The notes beneath the pieces were generated by a model. The model was not told the origin of the DNA. It did no database searches and was given only the letters and a program-made list of their open reading frames with translations. Below are positions 1-5,815 of a stretch of DNA of 13,932 bases, piece after piece (positions within the stretch are counted from its first letter, which is position 1; every line of letters starts with the position of its first letter). Position numbers and translations under genes: made by a program. Source of the stretch: Chloroflexota bacterium (GTDB lineage: Bacteria; Chloroflexota; UBA6077); NCBI GenBank assembly GCA_021788565.1, contig JAJYKO010000047.1, forward strand, positions 1 through 13,932, given 5' to 3'.

Positions 1-1
1 G

Positions 2-1165
2 TTCGAGGCGGCCAGAGTCAGGCGCTTCAAGAAGGGGAGCGGCTTCGTCCTCAAGGTTCCGGTGATCGAGATGATCGAGATCGGCGCAGGAGGAGGCTCC
101 ATGGCCCATCTCGACACCATGGGGCTGCTCAAAGTGGGCCCCGAGTCCTCGGGCGCCACCCCGGGCCCCGCCTGCTACGGCCAGGGGGGAAGTGAGCCGA
201 CCGTGACTGACGCGGACCTGGTCCTGGGTTACCTCAACGAGGGCTACTTCCTGGGAGGGGAGATGGTGCTCGACCGGGCGGCCGCCGAGAGGGCCATCAC
301 CGAGCACGCGGCGAAGCCGTTGGGGACGGGACTCCTTCAGGCCGCGGAGGGGATCTTCAACGTGGTCAACGAGAACATGGCCAGCGCCACCAGGATCTAC
401 GCGGCCGAGAAGGGCCACGACCCCCGCGCCTACGCACTCGTAGCCTTCGGCGGGGCAGGGCCCGTCCACGCATACGCCCTGGGCAGGCTTCTCAAGATAC
501 GCCGGGTGGTGTGCCCGCTTGCCGCCGGCACCACCAGTGCCCTGGGCTTTCTGGTCGCCCCCATGAGCCTCGACTTCGTGCGCAGCTACGTCACCCGTCT
601 GGATAGCCTCGACTGGGGTCACCTGGGCTCTCTGTTTGCTGACATGGAGCGGTCCGGGCGGTCGATGCTCGAAGACGCGGGGGTGGCGCCGGAGGAGATG
701 CGCTTCGTGCGCAGCGCCGAGATGAGGTACGTGGGGCAGGGATTCGAGATCACGGTCCCCATCCCTCATGCCAAACTGGATGGAGGACATCTGGAGGAGA
801 TCCGGCAGAACTTCTATGCCGCTTACGAGAAGCTGTACGGCCGCTACCTGACCGATGTGCCCATCGAGGCCCTCACCTGGCGCGTTGTGGCCTCCGGGCC
901 CGCGCTTCAGGTGGACCTGAGGGTTCATGAGCGGCACGTCCAGGACTACCCGGGCGGGGTGAAGGGGCATCGGGGAGCCTACTTCTCCGAGGCTAAGGGC
1001 TTCGTCACCTGCACTGTGTACGACCGTTACAGCCTGCTTCCGGGGATGGAGTTCGAGGGACCCGCCATTGTGGAGGAGAGGGAGTCCACCACTGTCGTGG
1101 GGCCATCGGCCAGGGCGAGGATAGACGAGTACCTGAACCTGATCATGGAGATTGATTACAAGTAG
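2..1165 (+). CDS. hyuA: Hydantoinase/oxoprolinase subunit A (HyuA-type), 5'-truncated by the window edge
   Basis: The reading frame is open from base 2, so the start codon lies left of the window; about 388 C-terminal residues are visible, out of roughly 650-700 usual for the family. The internal GTG at 62 is not a plausible start, because conserved family sequence already runs through it. Family signatures are the GAGGGS motif, the stretch GATPGPACYGQGG followed by PTVTDAD, and AFGGAGPVHA, part of the actin-like ATP-binding fold of HyuA/5-oxoprolinase. The C-terminus (EGPAIVEERESTTVVGP) is the small beta domain typical of the family. Known members hydrolyse cyclic amides such as N-methylhydantoin or 5-oxoproline using ATP, or are acetone carboxylase subunits; the substrate cannot be told from this part. 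It is followed after 111 bases by the B subunit, and the two probably form one transcription unit and one cytosolic complex. The hyuA name denotes the family, not a proven substrate. Confidence 0.93.
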   Translation, partial: FEAARVRRFKKGSGFVLKVPVIEMIEIGAGGGSMAHLDTMGLLKVGPESSGATPGPACYGQGGSEPTVTDADLVLGYLNEGYFLGGEMVLDRAAAERAITEHAAKPLGTGLLQAAEGIFNVVNENMASATRIYAAEKGHDPRAYALVAFGGAGPVHAYALGRLLKIRRVVCPLAAGTTSALGFLVAPMSLDFVRSYVTRLDSLDWGHLGSLFADMERSGRSMLEDAGVAPEEMRFVRSAEMRYVGQGFEITVPIPHAKLDGGHLEEIRQNFYAAYEKLYGRYLTDVPIEALTWRVVASGPALQVDLRVHERHVQDYPGGVKGHRGAYFSEAKGFVTCTVYDRYSLLPGMEFEGPAIVEERESTTVVGPSARARIDEYLNLIMEIDYK

Positions 1166-1276
1166 GTGCGAACGAAGACTCACGCACTTGAGTTGTGAAG
1201 TACGAGAAGGGTGTTTGGTGAGACCCCAAACCCCGCCAGGTGCTGCGCTCTGAACCCGAGGTGCAAGAGGTAGCCA

Positions 1277-2917
1277 ATGCAGGAATATGATCCCATCACA
1301 CTCGAGATATTGTGGTCCCGCCTGATCGCCATCGCCAACGAGACGGCGGCCACGCTGGTTAGGACGTCCTTCTCCACCATCGTTCGGGAGTCCAACGACT
1401 ACGCCTGCGTCTTGATGGACGCGGAGGGAGACTCATTGGCGGAGAACACCGGCAGCATCCCGTCCTTTGTGGGGATCCTTTCCAAGACCACCAAGTCGCT
1501 AATGGGGTTCTTCCCCCCCTCTACCCTCCAGCCGGGGGACGTGCTGATGACCAACGACCCGTGGCTGGCCACCGGCCACCTGCCTGATGTCACCACGGTG
1601 ATGCCTATCTTCCGCGGAGACCGGATCGTGGCCTGGGCAGCCAACGTGGCTCACTCACCAGACATGGGCGGCGCCATGTGGGCGCCGGACGCCCGGGAAC
1701 TGTTCGAAGAGGGATTGCGCATCGTTCCGTGCAAGTTCATGGTGGCTGGTAGGCCGAACCAGACCCTGCACGACATGATCAAGGGGAACGTCCGCACACC
1801 GGAGCACACCATCGGCGACATGTATGCCCAGGTGGCTGCCAACCAGGTGTGCGCGAATCGAGTGCTGGAGTTCATGGAGGAGCAGGGCCTGGAGGACTTG
1901 ACCAGCCTTTCCCGATCAGTCCGGGGCCGAGCCGAGCAGACGATGCGCCGTGCCATCGCGGAGATACCGGACGGGGTCTACACCAATCGAATAGAGACGG
2001 ACGGCTTCGATTCTCCACTGATTTTGAAGGCCACCATCACTGTGAGAGGCGAAGAGATATTCGTGGACTGGGCGGGGACCTCGCCTCAGATAGATCGTGG
2101 TCTCAACTCCTGCCTGAACTACACCACTGCCTACACTGAATACCCCATTAAATGCGCCCTAACTCCCGACACACCGAAGAACGAGGGATCGAACAGGCCG
2201 ATCCACGTTACCGCCCCCGAGGGCAGTCTGCTGAATCCCACGTACCCGGCGCCAGTCAATTCGCGGCAACTCACCAGCCACTTCCTGAGCGCGGTGATCT
2301 ACGGGGCCCTGGCGCCAGCCATCCCCGACAGGGTGATCGCGGACTCTGGTTCCGGTCCCACGCTCAGGACGGTGTACGCCGGTCGCAACAAGGATGATAG
2401 GCCATTCTCGGCCATCCTCTTCGCCAGTGGCGGCATGGGCGCGACGCACGTCCGGGATGGGCTGGCCTGCACCGCCTTCCCGACAAACGCGGGGGCTGGA
2501 TCTCTGGAGGCACTCGAAAGCGTGTCGCCGCTGATCTTCTGGAAGCAGGAGATGCTGACCGACTCGGGCGGGCCCGGAAGGTACAGGGGCGGACTGGGAC
2601 AGGAGATTGTGGCGGAGGTAGCGACTGACAGGCCGGTGCGGCTCGCCACCCACTCAGACCGTCGGACTCATCCGGCCCTGGGCCTCTTCGGTGGGTTGCC
2701 CGGCTCGACCACCGACATCATCCTGGACGGCCATGGCTCGGTGCCAGCGAAGGGCAAGTCCATAGTCCATCCTGGCGACCGGATAATCAGCCGGTACGCA
2801 GGAGGCGGCGGGTACGGTCCGCCCGAGGAGCGGGACCGGGAAGCGGTCCGGCGAGACCTGAAGAACGGCCTGATCAGCGAGAAAGCCGCCCGAGAGATCT
2901 ACAAGCTCACCGAATAA
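1277..2917 (+). CDS. hyuB: Hydantoinase/oxoprolinase subunit B (HyuB-type)
   Basis: A complete 546-residue protein, close to the usual 520-580 of the family. The ATG at 1277 has a good ribosome site (AAGAGG, 1265-1270, six bases upstream), and the N-terminus DPITLEILWSRL is where family members normally begin. Visible signatures include the N-terminal helix with VRTSFSTIVRESNDYA, the GDVLMTNDPWLATGHLPD segment that carries candidate metal-binding residues, AHSPDMGG, and a glycine-rich C-terminus (GGGGYGPPEERD) followed by the usual short helical tail. It should pair with the upstream A subunit as the catalytic partner in ATP-dependent opening of a cyclic amide ring or a related carboxylation. 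No transporter or ring-specific hydrolase lies nearby to fix the substrate. No frameshift or missing segment is seen. Confidence 0.93.
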   Translation: MQEYDPITLEILWSRLIAIANETAATLVRTSFSTIVRESNDYACVLMDAEGDSLAENTGSIPSFVGILSKTTKSLMGFFPPSTLQPGDVLMTNDPWLATGHLPDVTTVMPIFRGDRIVAWAANVAHSPDMGGAMWAPDARELFEEGLRIVPCKFMVAGRPNQTLHDMIKGNVRTPEHTIGDMYAQVAANQVCANRVLEFMEEQGLEDLTSLSRSVRGRAEQTMRRAIAEIPDGVYTNRIETDGFDSPLILKATITVRGEEIFVDWAGTSPQIDRGLNSCLNYTTAYTEYPIKCALTPDTPKNEGSNRPIHVTAPEGSLLNPTYPAPVNSRQLTSHFLSAVIYGALAPAIPDRVIADSGSGPTLRTVYAGRNKDDRPFSAILFASGGMGATHVRDGLACTAFPTNAGAGSLEALESVSPLIFWKQEMLTDSGGPGRYRGGLGQEIVAEVATDRPVRLATHSDRRTHPALGLFGGLPGSTTDIILDGHGSVPAKGKSIVHPGDRIISRYAGGGGYGPPEERDREAVRRDLKNGLISEKAAREIYKLTE

Positions 2918-3088
2918 TTGGTGGGGCTTCTGCCGAACTGCCCAGCGAACATGGCGATGCATCTTGTGAATGGTAGGGCGCGCGAATTGCCTTCGGTATG
3001 GTCGCCCAGGATCCTGGTCAGCAACGACCCAATGGTGCGGGCCGGCGCCGGGTTCCGAATCAGCCGGCCGTGCTGGGAATATGGTCGA
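2918..3088. other. Intergenic region between convergent genes, with two short palindromes
   Basis: This 171-base gap lies between the ends of the HyuB-type gene (+) and the metallo-hydrolase (-), where a bidirectional terminator would be expected. It contains a perfect 12-base palindrome CCAGGATCCTGG (3006-3017) and a 10-base palindrome CCGGCGCCGG (3042-3051). Neither has a T-tract, so I do not call an intrinsic terminator. No convincing short gene was seen. Confidence 0.5.
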
Positions 3089-4054
3089 TCAGAGGCCCCA
3101 CGGATAGCTCTGCGAGCGCGCTGCCTCAATGTGCGCAGCTAGCGTGGGCCCTCCCGCGGCGGGCATTCCCGTCTCTCGAACCAGTCGCGTCGGAAGCTCG
3201 TAGACCAACTCCGAGAGCGCCTCCAACGCGATTTCCCGCCTGGTGGCCCCGGGCTTTCGCGCGCCGGCTTCCTCCACGGCCTTCTGGATGGTATCGGCCA
3301 CCTGGGCGGCCTCACGGATGAAGACCTTGCCCTCCGAGCTTCGTCTGGTGGGCTCGTTAATCAGTCCGCCCAGATAGGCGTGGCCCAGGCAAAGAAGATC
3401 GAAGTCCATCCGAGCCACTGACGCCAGCGTTCGGCGATAGGTGGCGGCATCGAAGTACAGGGGATAGGCTCCAAGCCGAGAACCGAGACCTGGAATGCTG
3501 TCTCCGGTGAGCAGGACGCCCTCTGACTCCCAGTGATAGGCGACGGAGCCCGGGGTGTGGCCCGGGCAGTGGACCACCTTTAGCTGTATACCGCTTCCCA
3601 GATTCACGGTATCTCCATCCTGCAGGACCACATCGGCACCGGCAGCCTCGCCAGCCTTCTCGCGAATGTCCTCCACCCGCTTCTCTATCACCTGCGGCGG
3701 GAATTCGAGAGCCCGAAGGGGAGCAGTCATGAACTCCACCTGGGCGTCCGTCGAGTTGGCCATGGGCAGATCCCCCGCATGCATGTGGATTATCGCCTTC
3801 GAGGCCTTCCTGAAGGCCATGTTGCCCCCGGCGTGGTCGAGGTGCACATGAGTGTTGAGGATCATGTCCACGTCTGAGAGAGCCATCCCCAACTCCGCGA
3901 AGGCCGGCTCCAGCACCTCTCGCGGTGACTGAGCCGTGCCCGTGTCGACCAGGGCTGTGGCACCGGCCTTGATCAGGTAGAGGAAGACGGTGCCACCACC
4001 GCCGAAGGGGGTCTCGATCCTGTAGATCTTGTCGTGGACCTGCGTCACCTGCAT
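3089..4054 (-). CDS. Metallo-beta-lactamase-fold hydrolase
   Basis: A complete 321-residue protein of the metallo-beta-lactamase superfamily. The main metal-binding motif is HVHLDH (H69, H71, D73, H74). The remaining ligands are H166 in CPGHTPGS, D185 in TGDS and H225 in LGHAYL, so a two-zinc site is intact. The N-terminus (VHDKIYRIETPF) and the segment LVDTGT match the glyoxalase II / lactonase / arylsulfatase-like part of the family. The last 80 or so residues form a predicted helical tail with ETGMPAAGG. The ATG at 4054 is preceded by a GAGGAGG stretch about eleven bases away and a weaker AAGAAGAG closer in. There is no signal peptide or membrane segment, so it is probably cytosolic. Its substrate is unknown; lying tail-to-tail with HyuAB-type genes makes a role in amide or ester catabolism possible but unproven. 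Confidence 0.9.
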   Translation of the reverse strand: MQVTQVHDKIYRIETPFGGGGTVFLYLIKAGATALVDTGTAQSPREVLEPAFAELGMALSDVDMILNTHVHLDHAGGNMAFRKASKAIIHMHAGDLPMANSTDAQVEFMTAPLRALEFPPQVIEKRVEDIREKAGEAAGADVVLQDGDTVNLGSGIQLKVVHCPGHTPGSVAYHWESEGVLLTGDSIPGLGSRLGAYPLYFDAATYRRTLASVARMDFDLLCLGHAYLGGLINEPTRRSSEGKVFIREAAQVADTIQKAVEEAGARKPGATRREIALEALSELVYELPTRLVRETGMPAAGGPTLAAHIEAARSQSYPWGL

Positions 4055-4227
4055 GGCTCTTCTTGCCTCCTCGGTTGCGCGTTGCTGGCGTTCTCTCTAC
4101 CTGGCCTTCTTCTTGGCGATGATGGCCGACAGCTTAGCTCCAGTGCTGGCCCTAAGTAGCATCTCGACCGCTTGCTCGAGTGCGAATCAAGCACTTTCCA
4201 TGGGCGTGCTGCTGCTTGTCATGGCGC

Positions 4228-4256
4228 ATTGTATAGAATACGCAGAATTTAAGTAA
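4228..4256 (-). promoter_or_regulatory. Weak candidate promoter for the metallo-hydrolase gene
   Basis: This is the most AT-rich patch upstream of the minus-strand gene starting at 4054. Read on the minus strand it offers a good -10-like TACAAT (4228-4233), seventeen bases from a poor -35-like TTACTT (4251-4256). The leader would be about 170 bases. The -35 match is too weak for more than a tentative call. Confidence 0.25.
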
Positions 4257-4334
4257 GATGCGCTCGGCGGGTTTGCAGGGCCTTTTAGTTCTCTGATACC
4301 GGACCAATAGAGCGCAGTGTCAGGGCCACGAAGG

Positions 4335-4404
4335 TGTCATTCTGAGCGCAGCGAAGAATCTCCGCGCGCATACGTGGAGACCCTTCGCTGCGCTCAGGGT
4401 GACA
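4335..4404. repeat. REP-like long palindrome (CTGAGCGCAGCGAAG family)
   Basis: Two 28-base arms (4336-4363 and 4376-4403) are inverted copies of each other around a 12-base centre, and one more outer base pair (4335 with 4404) extends the match. The arms differ at four positions only. Each arm also carries its own five-base inverted repeat: ATTCT (4339-4343) with AGAAT (4355-4359), and ACCCT (4380-4384) with AGGGT (4396-4400). The four differences are exactly the bases that keep these inner pairs complementary. Repeats of this look are scattered between genes in many environmental bacterial genomes and resemble REP/BIME elements mobilised by REP-associated transposases. A related copy lies at 9391-9492. 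Confidence 0.85.
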
Positions 4405-4568
4405 ACGAAAAGACCCTGGGCGGGTTTGTCAAGCCGCGAGGCGACGCCCCAGTACGCAGATTCGTTTGCCCGAAGTGCCTGTTTCCGGCCTCACAACGGG
4501 CGAAAAGGCGCCTTCCCGAACCACCTTATGATTGAAGGCGGTGAGTGCTAGTTTCCCCGCGTGGTAGG

Positions 4569-4606
4569 AGTGGCGCAAGGTGTTGGCTGGACTCCTTCGC
4601 GCCACT
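4569..4606. other. GC-rich hairpin downstream of the PRC-barrel gene
   Basis: Arms AGTGGCGCAAGG (4569-4580) and CCTTCGCGCCACT (4594-4606) pair over twelve positions with one bulged base, around a 13-base loop. It lies about 35 bases past the stop codon of the minus-strand PRC-barrel gene, so it could end or protect that transcript. There is no T-tract after it on the minus strand, so it is not a standard intrinsic terminator. Confidence 0.5.
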
Positions 4607-4641
4607 TCCACGAGAGGCCGGTGCGCGTTCTGCACGGTTGC

Positions 4642-5139
4642 TCAGGCCGTTTTCTTCAGCTCCGGGGCTGCATCCCCGACGTCCGGGACCATCAGGATAT
4701 CCTTTACGAAGTGCATACCTTCCACGGCTGGCAGGCTCTTCCTTCCTCCAAAGAGGTCTGACAGGGCGTTCGTCCCAACCTGGTAGCCCGTGATAACCAG
4801 GTTCGTGTCGATCTCCACCTCTTCGATATTCCCCAGGAGGTTTCCGCCGTGGCTCAGGACCCTCACCCCCAGAAGTCTACTCAGGTCGACTGTTCCCTCG
4901 GCCTCGGCCAGCTCCTCCTGCGTAACGGACCTGGAATCCTTGATGGTGACGGCGTCGTGGCCGACCCTCGCGTCGATGGCCGAGACGGTTTTCACGACCC
5001 CCTCGGGCAACAATTTGATGCGGACGGCCACAACGTGCTGCGCGTCGGGGTTGAGCACGAGGTCCTGGACATCTCCGAGCTTCTCAGCGCCAGCGATGCT
5101 GACAACCGGCATTCCCAGTAACTGGGTTGCTTTCATCAT
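4642..5139 (-). CDS. PRC-barrel domain protein
   Basis: A 165-residue protein with two PRC-barrel-like units. The first runs from about residue 3 to 70 (ATQLLGMPVVSIAGAEKLGDVQDLVL). The second runs from about 85 to 150 (LLGVRVLSHGGNLLGNIEEVEID, then ITGYQV). The glycine-plus-acidic pattern 'G..LG.V.D' is the family hallmark. The frame is open nine codons further to 5166, but the ribosome site AGGAG lies inside that extension, seven bases before the ATG at 5139, and decides the start. PRC-barrel proteins are small scaffolding or RNA/protein-binding modules (RimM, photosynthetic reaction centre H subunit); stand-alone ones often sit among stress genes. No signal peptide or membrane segment is visible. 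The gene is preceded by copy A of the shared upstream element, giving a predicted leader of about 50 bases, and appears to be its own transcription unit. Confidence 0.88.
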   Translation of the reverse strand: MMKATQLLGMPVVSIAGAEKLGDVQDLVLNPDAQHVVAVRIKLLPEGVVKTVSAIDARVGHDAVTIKDSRSVTQEELAEAEGTVDLSRLLGVRVLSHGGNLLGNIEEVEIDTNLVITGYQVGTNALSDLFGGRKSLPAVEGMHFVKDILMVPDVGDAAPELKKTA

Positions 5140-5146
5140 AATAAAA

Positions 5147-5151
5147 CTCCT
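5147..5151 (-). promoter_or_regulatory. Ribosome binding site that sets the PRC-barrel start
   Basis: AGGAG on the minus strand, seven bases upstream of the ATG at 5139. It lies within the open frame that would otherwise extend to 5166, so the longer start is unlikely. Confidence 0.75.
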
Positions 5152-5195
5152 ATTCAGGCGAACCATGCGTTTCTTGATGCACTCCCACGCTTAGC

Positions 5196-5253
5196 AGCGT
5201 ATGCGTAACCCACGCCGCCTGTCGTCTATCGAAGGCTTATTCTGGGATTAGAT
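5196..5253 (-). promoter_or_regulatory. Shared upstream element, copy A (PRC-barrel gene)
   Basis: Read towards the gene, this stretch runs from GATCTAATCCC through CCTTCGATAGACGACAGG to GTGGGTTACGCATACGCT. It shares a run of 27 identical bases (5216-5242) with copy D at 11808-11834. A promoter-like reading is ACGACA, an 18-base spacer, then TACGCT (5196-5201), placing transcription start about 50 bases before the ATG at 5139. Its conservation upstream of four genes, always facing the gene the same way, supports a promoter/operator rather than a passive repeat. The box assignment is inference. Confidence 0.7.
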
Positions 5254-5337
5254 CCGCGGAGAGTCTATCGGCGGATTGGTGGGGGAGCAGGCATCGGGCT
5301 CAGGGAAGAGGAGCAGCGGCGAGGGCGCGGGTGGTCT

Positions 5338-5715
5338 TCACTCGAGGTCAATCGTCTCGCCCTTGCCCTGGCGTGGACGCAACTGCAGCCGGGTGGGGCG
5401 GATCTCGACCAACTGGCACCACGCCGCTTCGGGCGTCCTGGCAAGGGCGAGTCCATCGGGGTGCTCACCTGGCCGCAGCAGGCGCGCTACCCCACGCATC
5501 TGCCACGTATCCGCGGTGGCCACTATCAGCGCATTGCTCTCCAGGTTGAACAGCAGATCGGACGTTCTCGCAACGAGCACGTAAAGGGCGAGCCCTATGG
5601 ACTCGCAGGACAGCGTCTCGGCCTGGATGTCCGCCGGACCGTTGGTCGAGAGCACGATCTGGCGTACGGTCGAAAGCGCTTCACTCGCGTGTTGTCGTAG
5701 CTGATGCAGCACCAC
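5338..5715 (-). CDS. Small split-barrel FMN-binding (PNPOx-like) protein
   Basis: A 125-residue protein resembling the short pyridoxamine 5'-phosphate oxidase-like flavin-binding family. The visible pattern is the N-terminal strand VRQIVLSTNGPADIQAETL, then LALYVLVARTSDLLFNLESN (the 'lyllls..s.k..nl..np' block), the strand ALIVATADTWQMRGVARLL, and a C-terminal CQLVEIRPTRLQLRP as in the family's last strand. Members form dimers and bind FMN, F420 or haem; many have no known reaction. The GTG start at 5715 has the ribosome site GGAAGG six bases upstream. A second GTG directly follows and cannot be excluded as the start. It has its own copy (B) of the shared element upstream, with a predicted leader of about 36 bases. 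The family call rests on pattern recognition and is moderately secure. Confidence 0.72.
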   Translation of the reverse strand: MVLHQLRQHASEALSTVRQIVLSTNGPADIQAETLSCESIGLALYVLVARTSDLLFNLESNALIVATADTWQMRGVARLLRPGEHPDGLALARTPEAAWCQLVEIRPTRLQLRPRQGKGETIDLE

Positions 5716-5740
5716 GGTCCGCCTTCCAATAATTGAAGAA

Positions 5741-5775
5741 CCGGTTTACGCTTGCATACGGTAGGCGTAAACCGG
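5741..5775. repeat. Perfect 11-base inverted repeat in the PNPOx-like gene promoter
   Basis: CCGGTTTACGC (5741-5751) and GCGTAAACCGG (5765-5775) are perfect inverted copies around 13 bases. The right arm belongs to shared element copy B; the left arm mirrors it across the predicted -10 box (5758-5763). It could be an operator, or the end of the LuxR-type transcript on the minus strand, where the hairpin is followed by the moderately T-rich TTCTTCAATTATT. Confidence 0.75.
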
Positions 5776-5815
5776 CGCGACTGTCGTCTATCTAAAGTCT
5801 AATCTTGGGGCTTAC
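5758..5815 (-). promoter_or_regulatory. Shared upstream element, copy B (PNPOx-like gene)
   Basis: This is the most divergent of the four main copies, but it keeps GATAGACGACAG, the GGTTTACGC block and the same spacing (ACGACA, 18 bases, TACCGT at 5758-5763). It overlaps the stop codon of the LuxR-type gene at 5812-5814, so this promoter-like region lies at the very end of the upstream gene. The predicted leader to the GTG at 5715 is about 36 bases. Confidence 0.62.

Larger units (their letters stand above)
4055..4641. other. Gene-poor region of about 590 bases
   Basis: This region lies between two minus-strand genes. It holds the leader and candidate promoter of the metallo-hydrolase, a REP-like palindrome (4335-4404), a 10-base palindrome AAGGCGCCTT (4505-4514) and a GC-rich hairpin (4569-4606). 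Short open frames occur on both strands (for example minus 4429-4635, 68 codons from a GTG), but none has a convincing ribosome site or recognisable protein, and part of the plus-strand frames is only the palindrome translated. I see no tRNA or other RNA gene. Confidence 0.6.

Noticed and set aside
3006..3051. Palindromes between the HyuB-type and metallo-hydrolase genes as intrinsic terminators
   Set aside because: Neither palindrome has a loop of suitable size or a following T-tract on either strand, so they may be chance in GC-rich sequence.
4317..4535. 72-codon plus-strand frame (CHSERSEESP...)
   Set aside because: The first half is simply the REP-like palindrome in translation, a well-known source of spurious small proteins.
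4429..4635. 68-codon minus-strand frame starting with GTG in the gene-poor region
   Set aside because: No ribosome site and no recognised protein. It runs through the hairpin at 4569-4606. It is kept only as part of the gene-free region description.
5276..5584. 102-codon plus-strand frame
   Set aside because: It is antisense to the PNPOx-like gene, lacks a ribosome site and is low in complexity.
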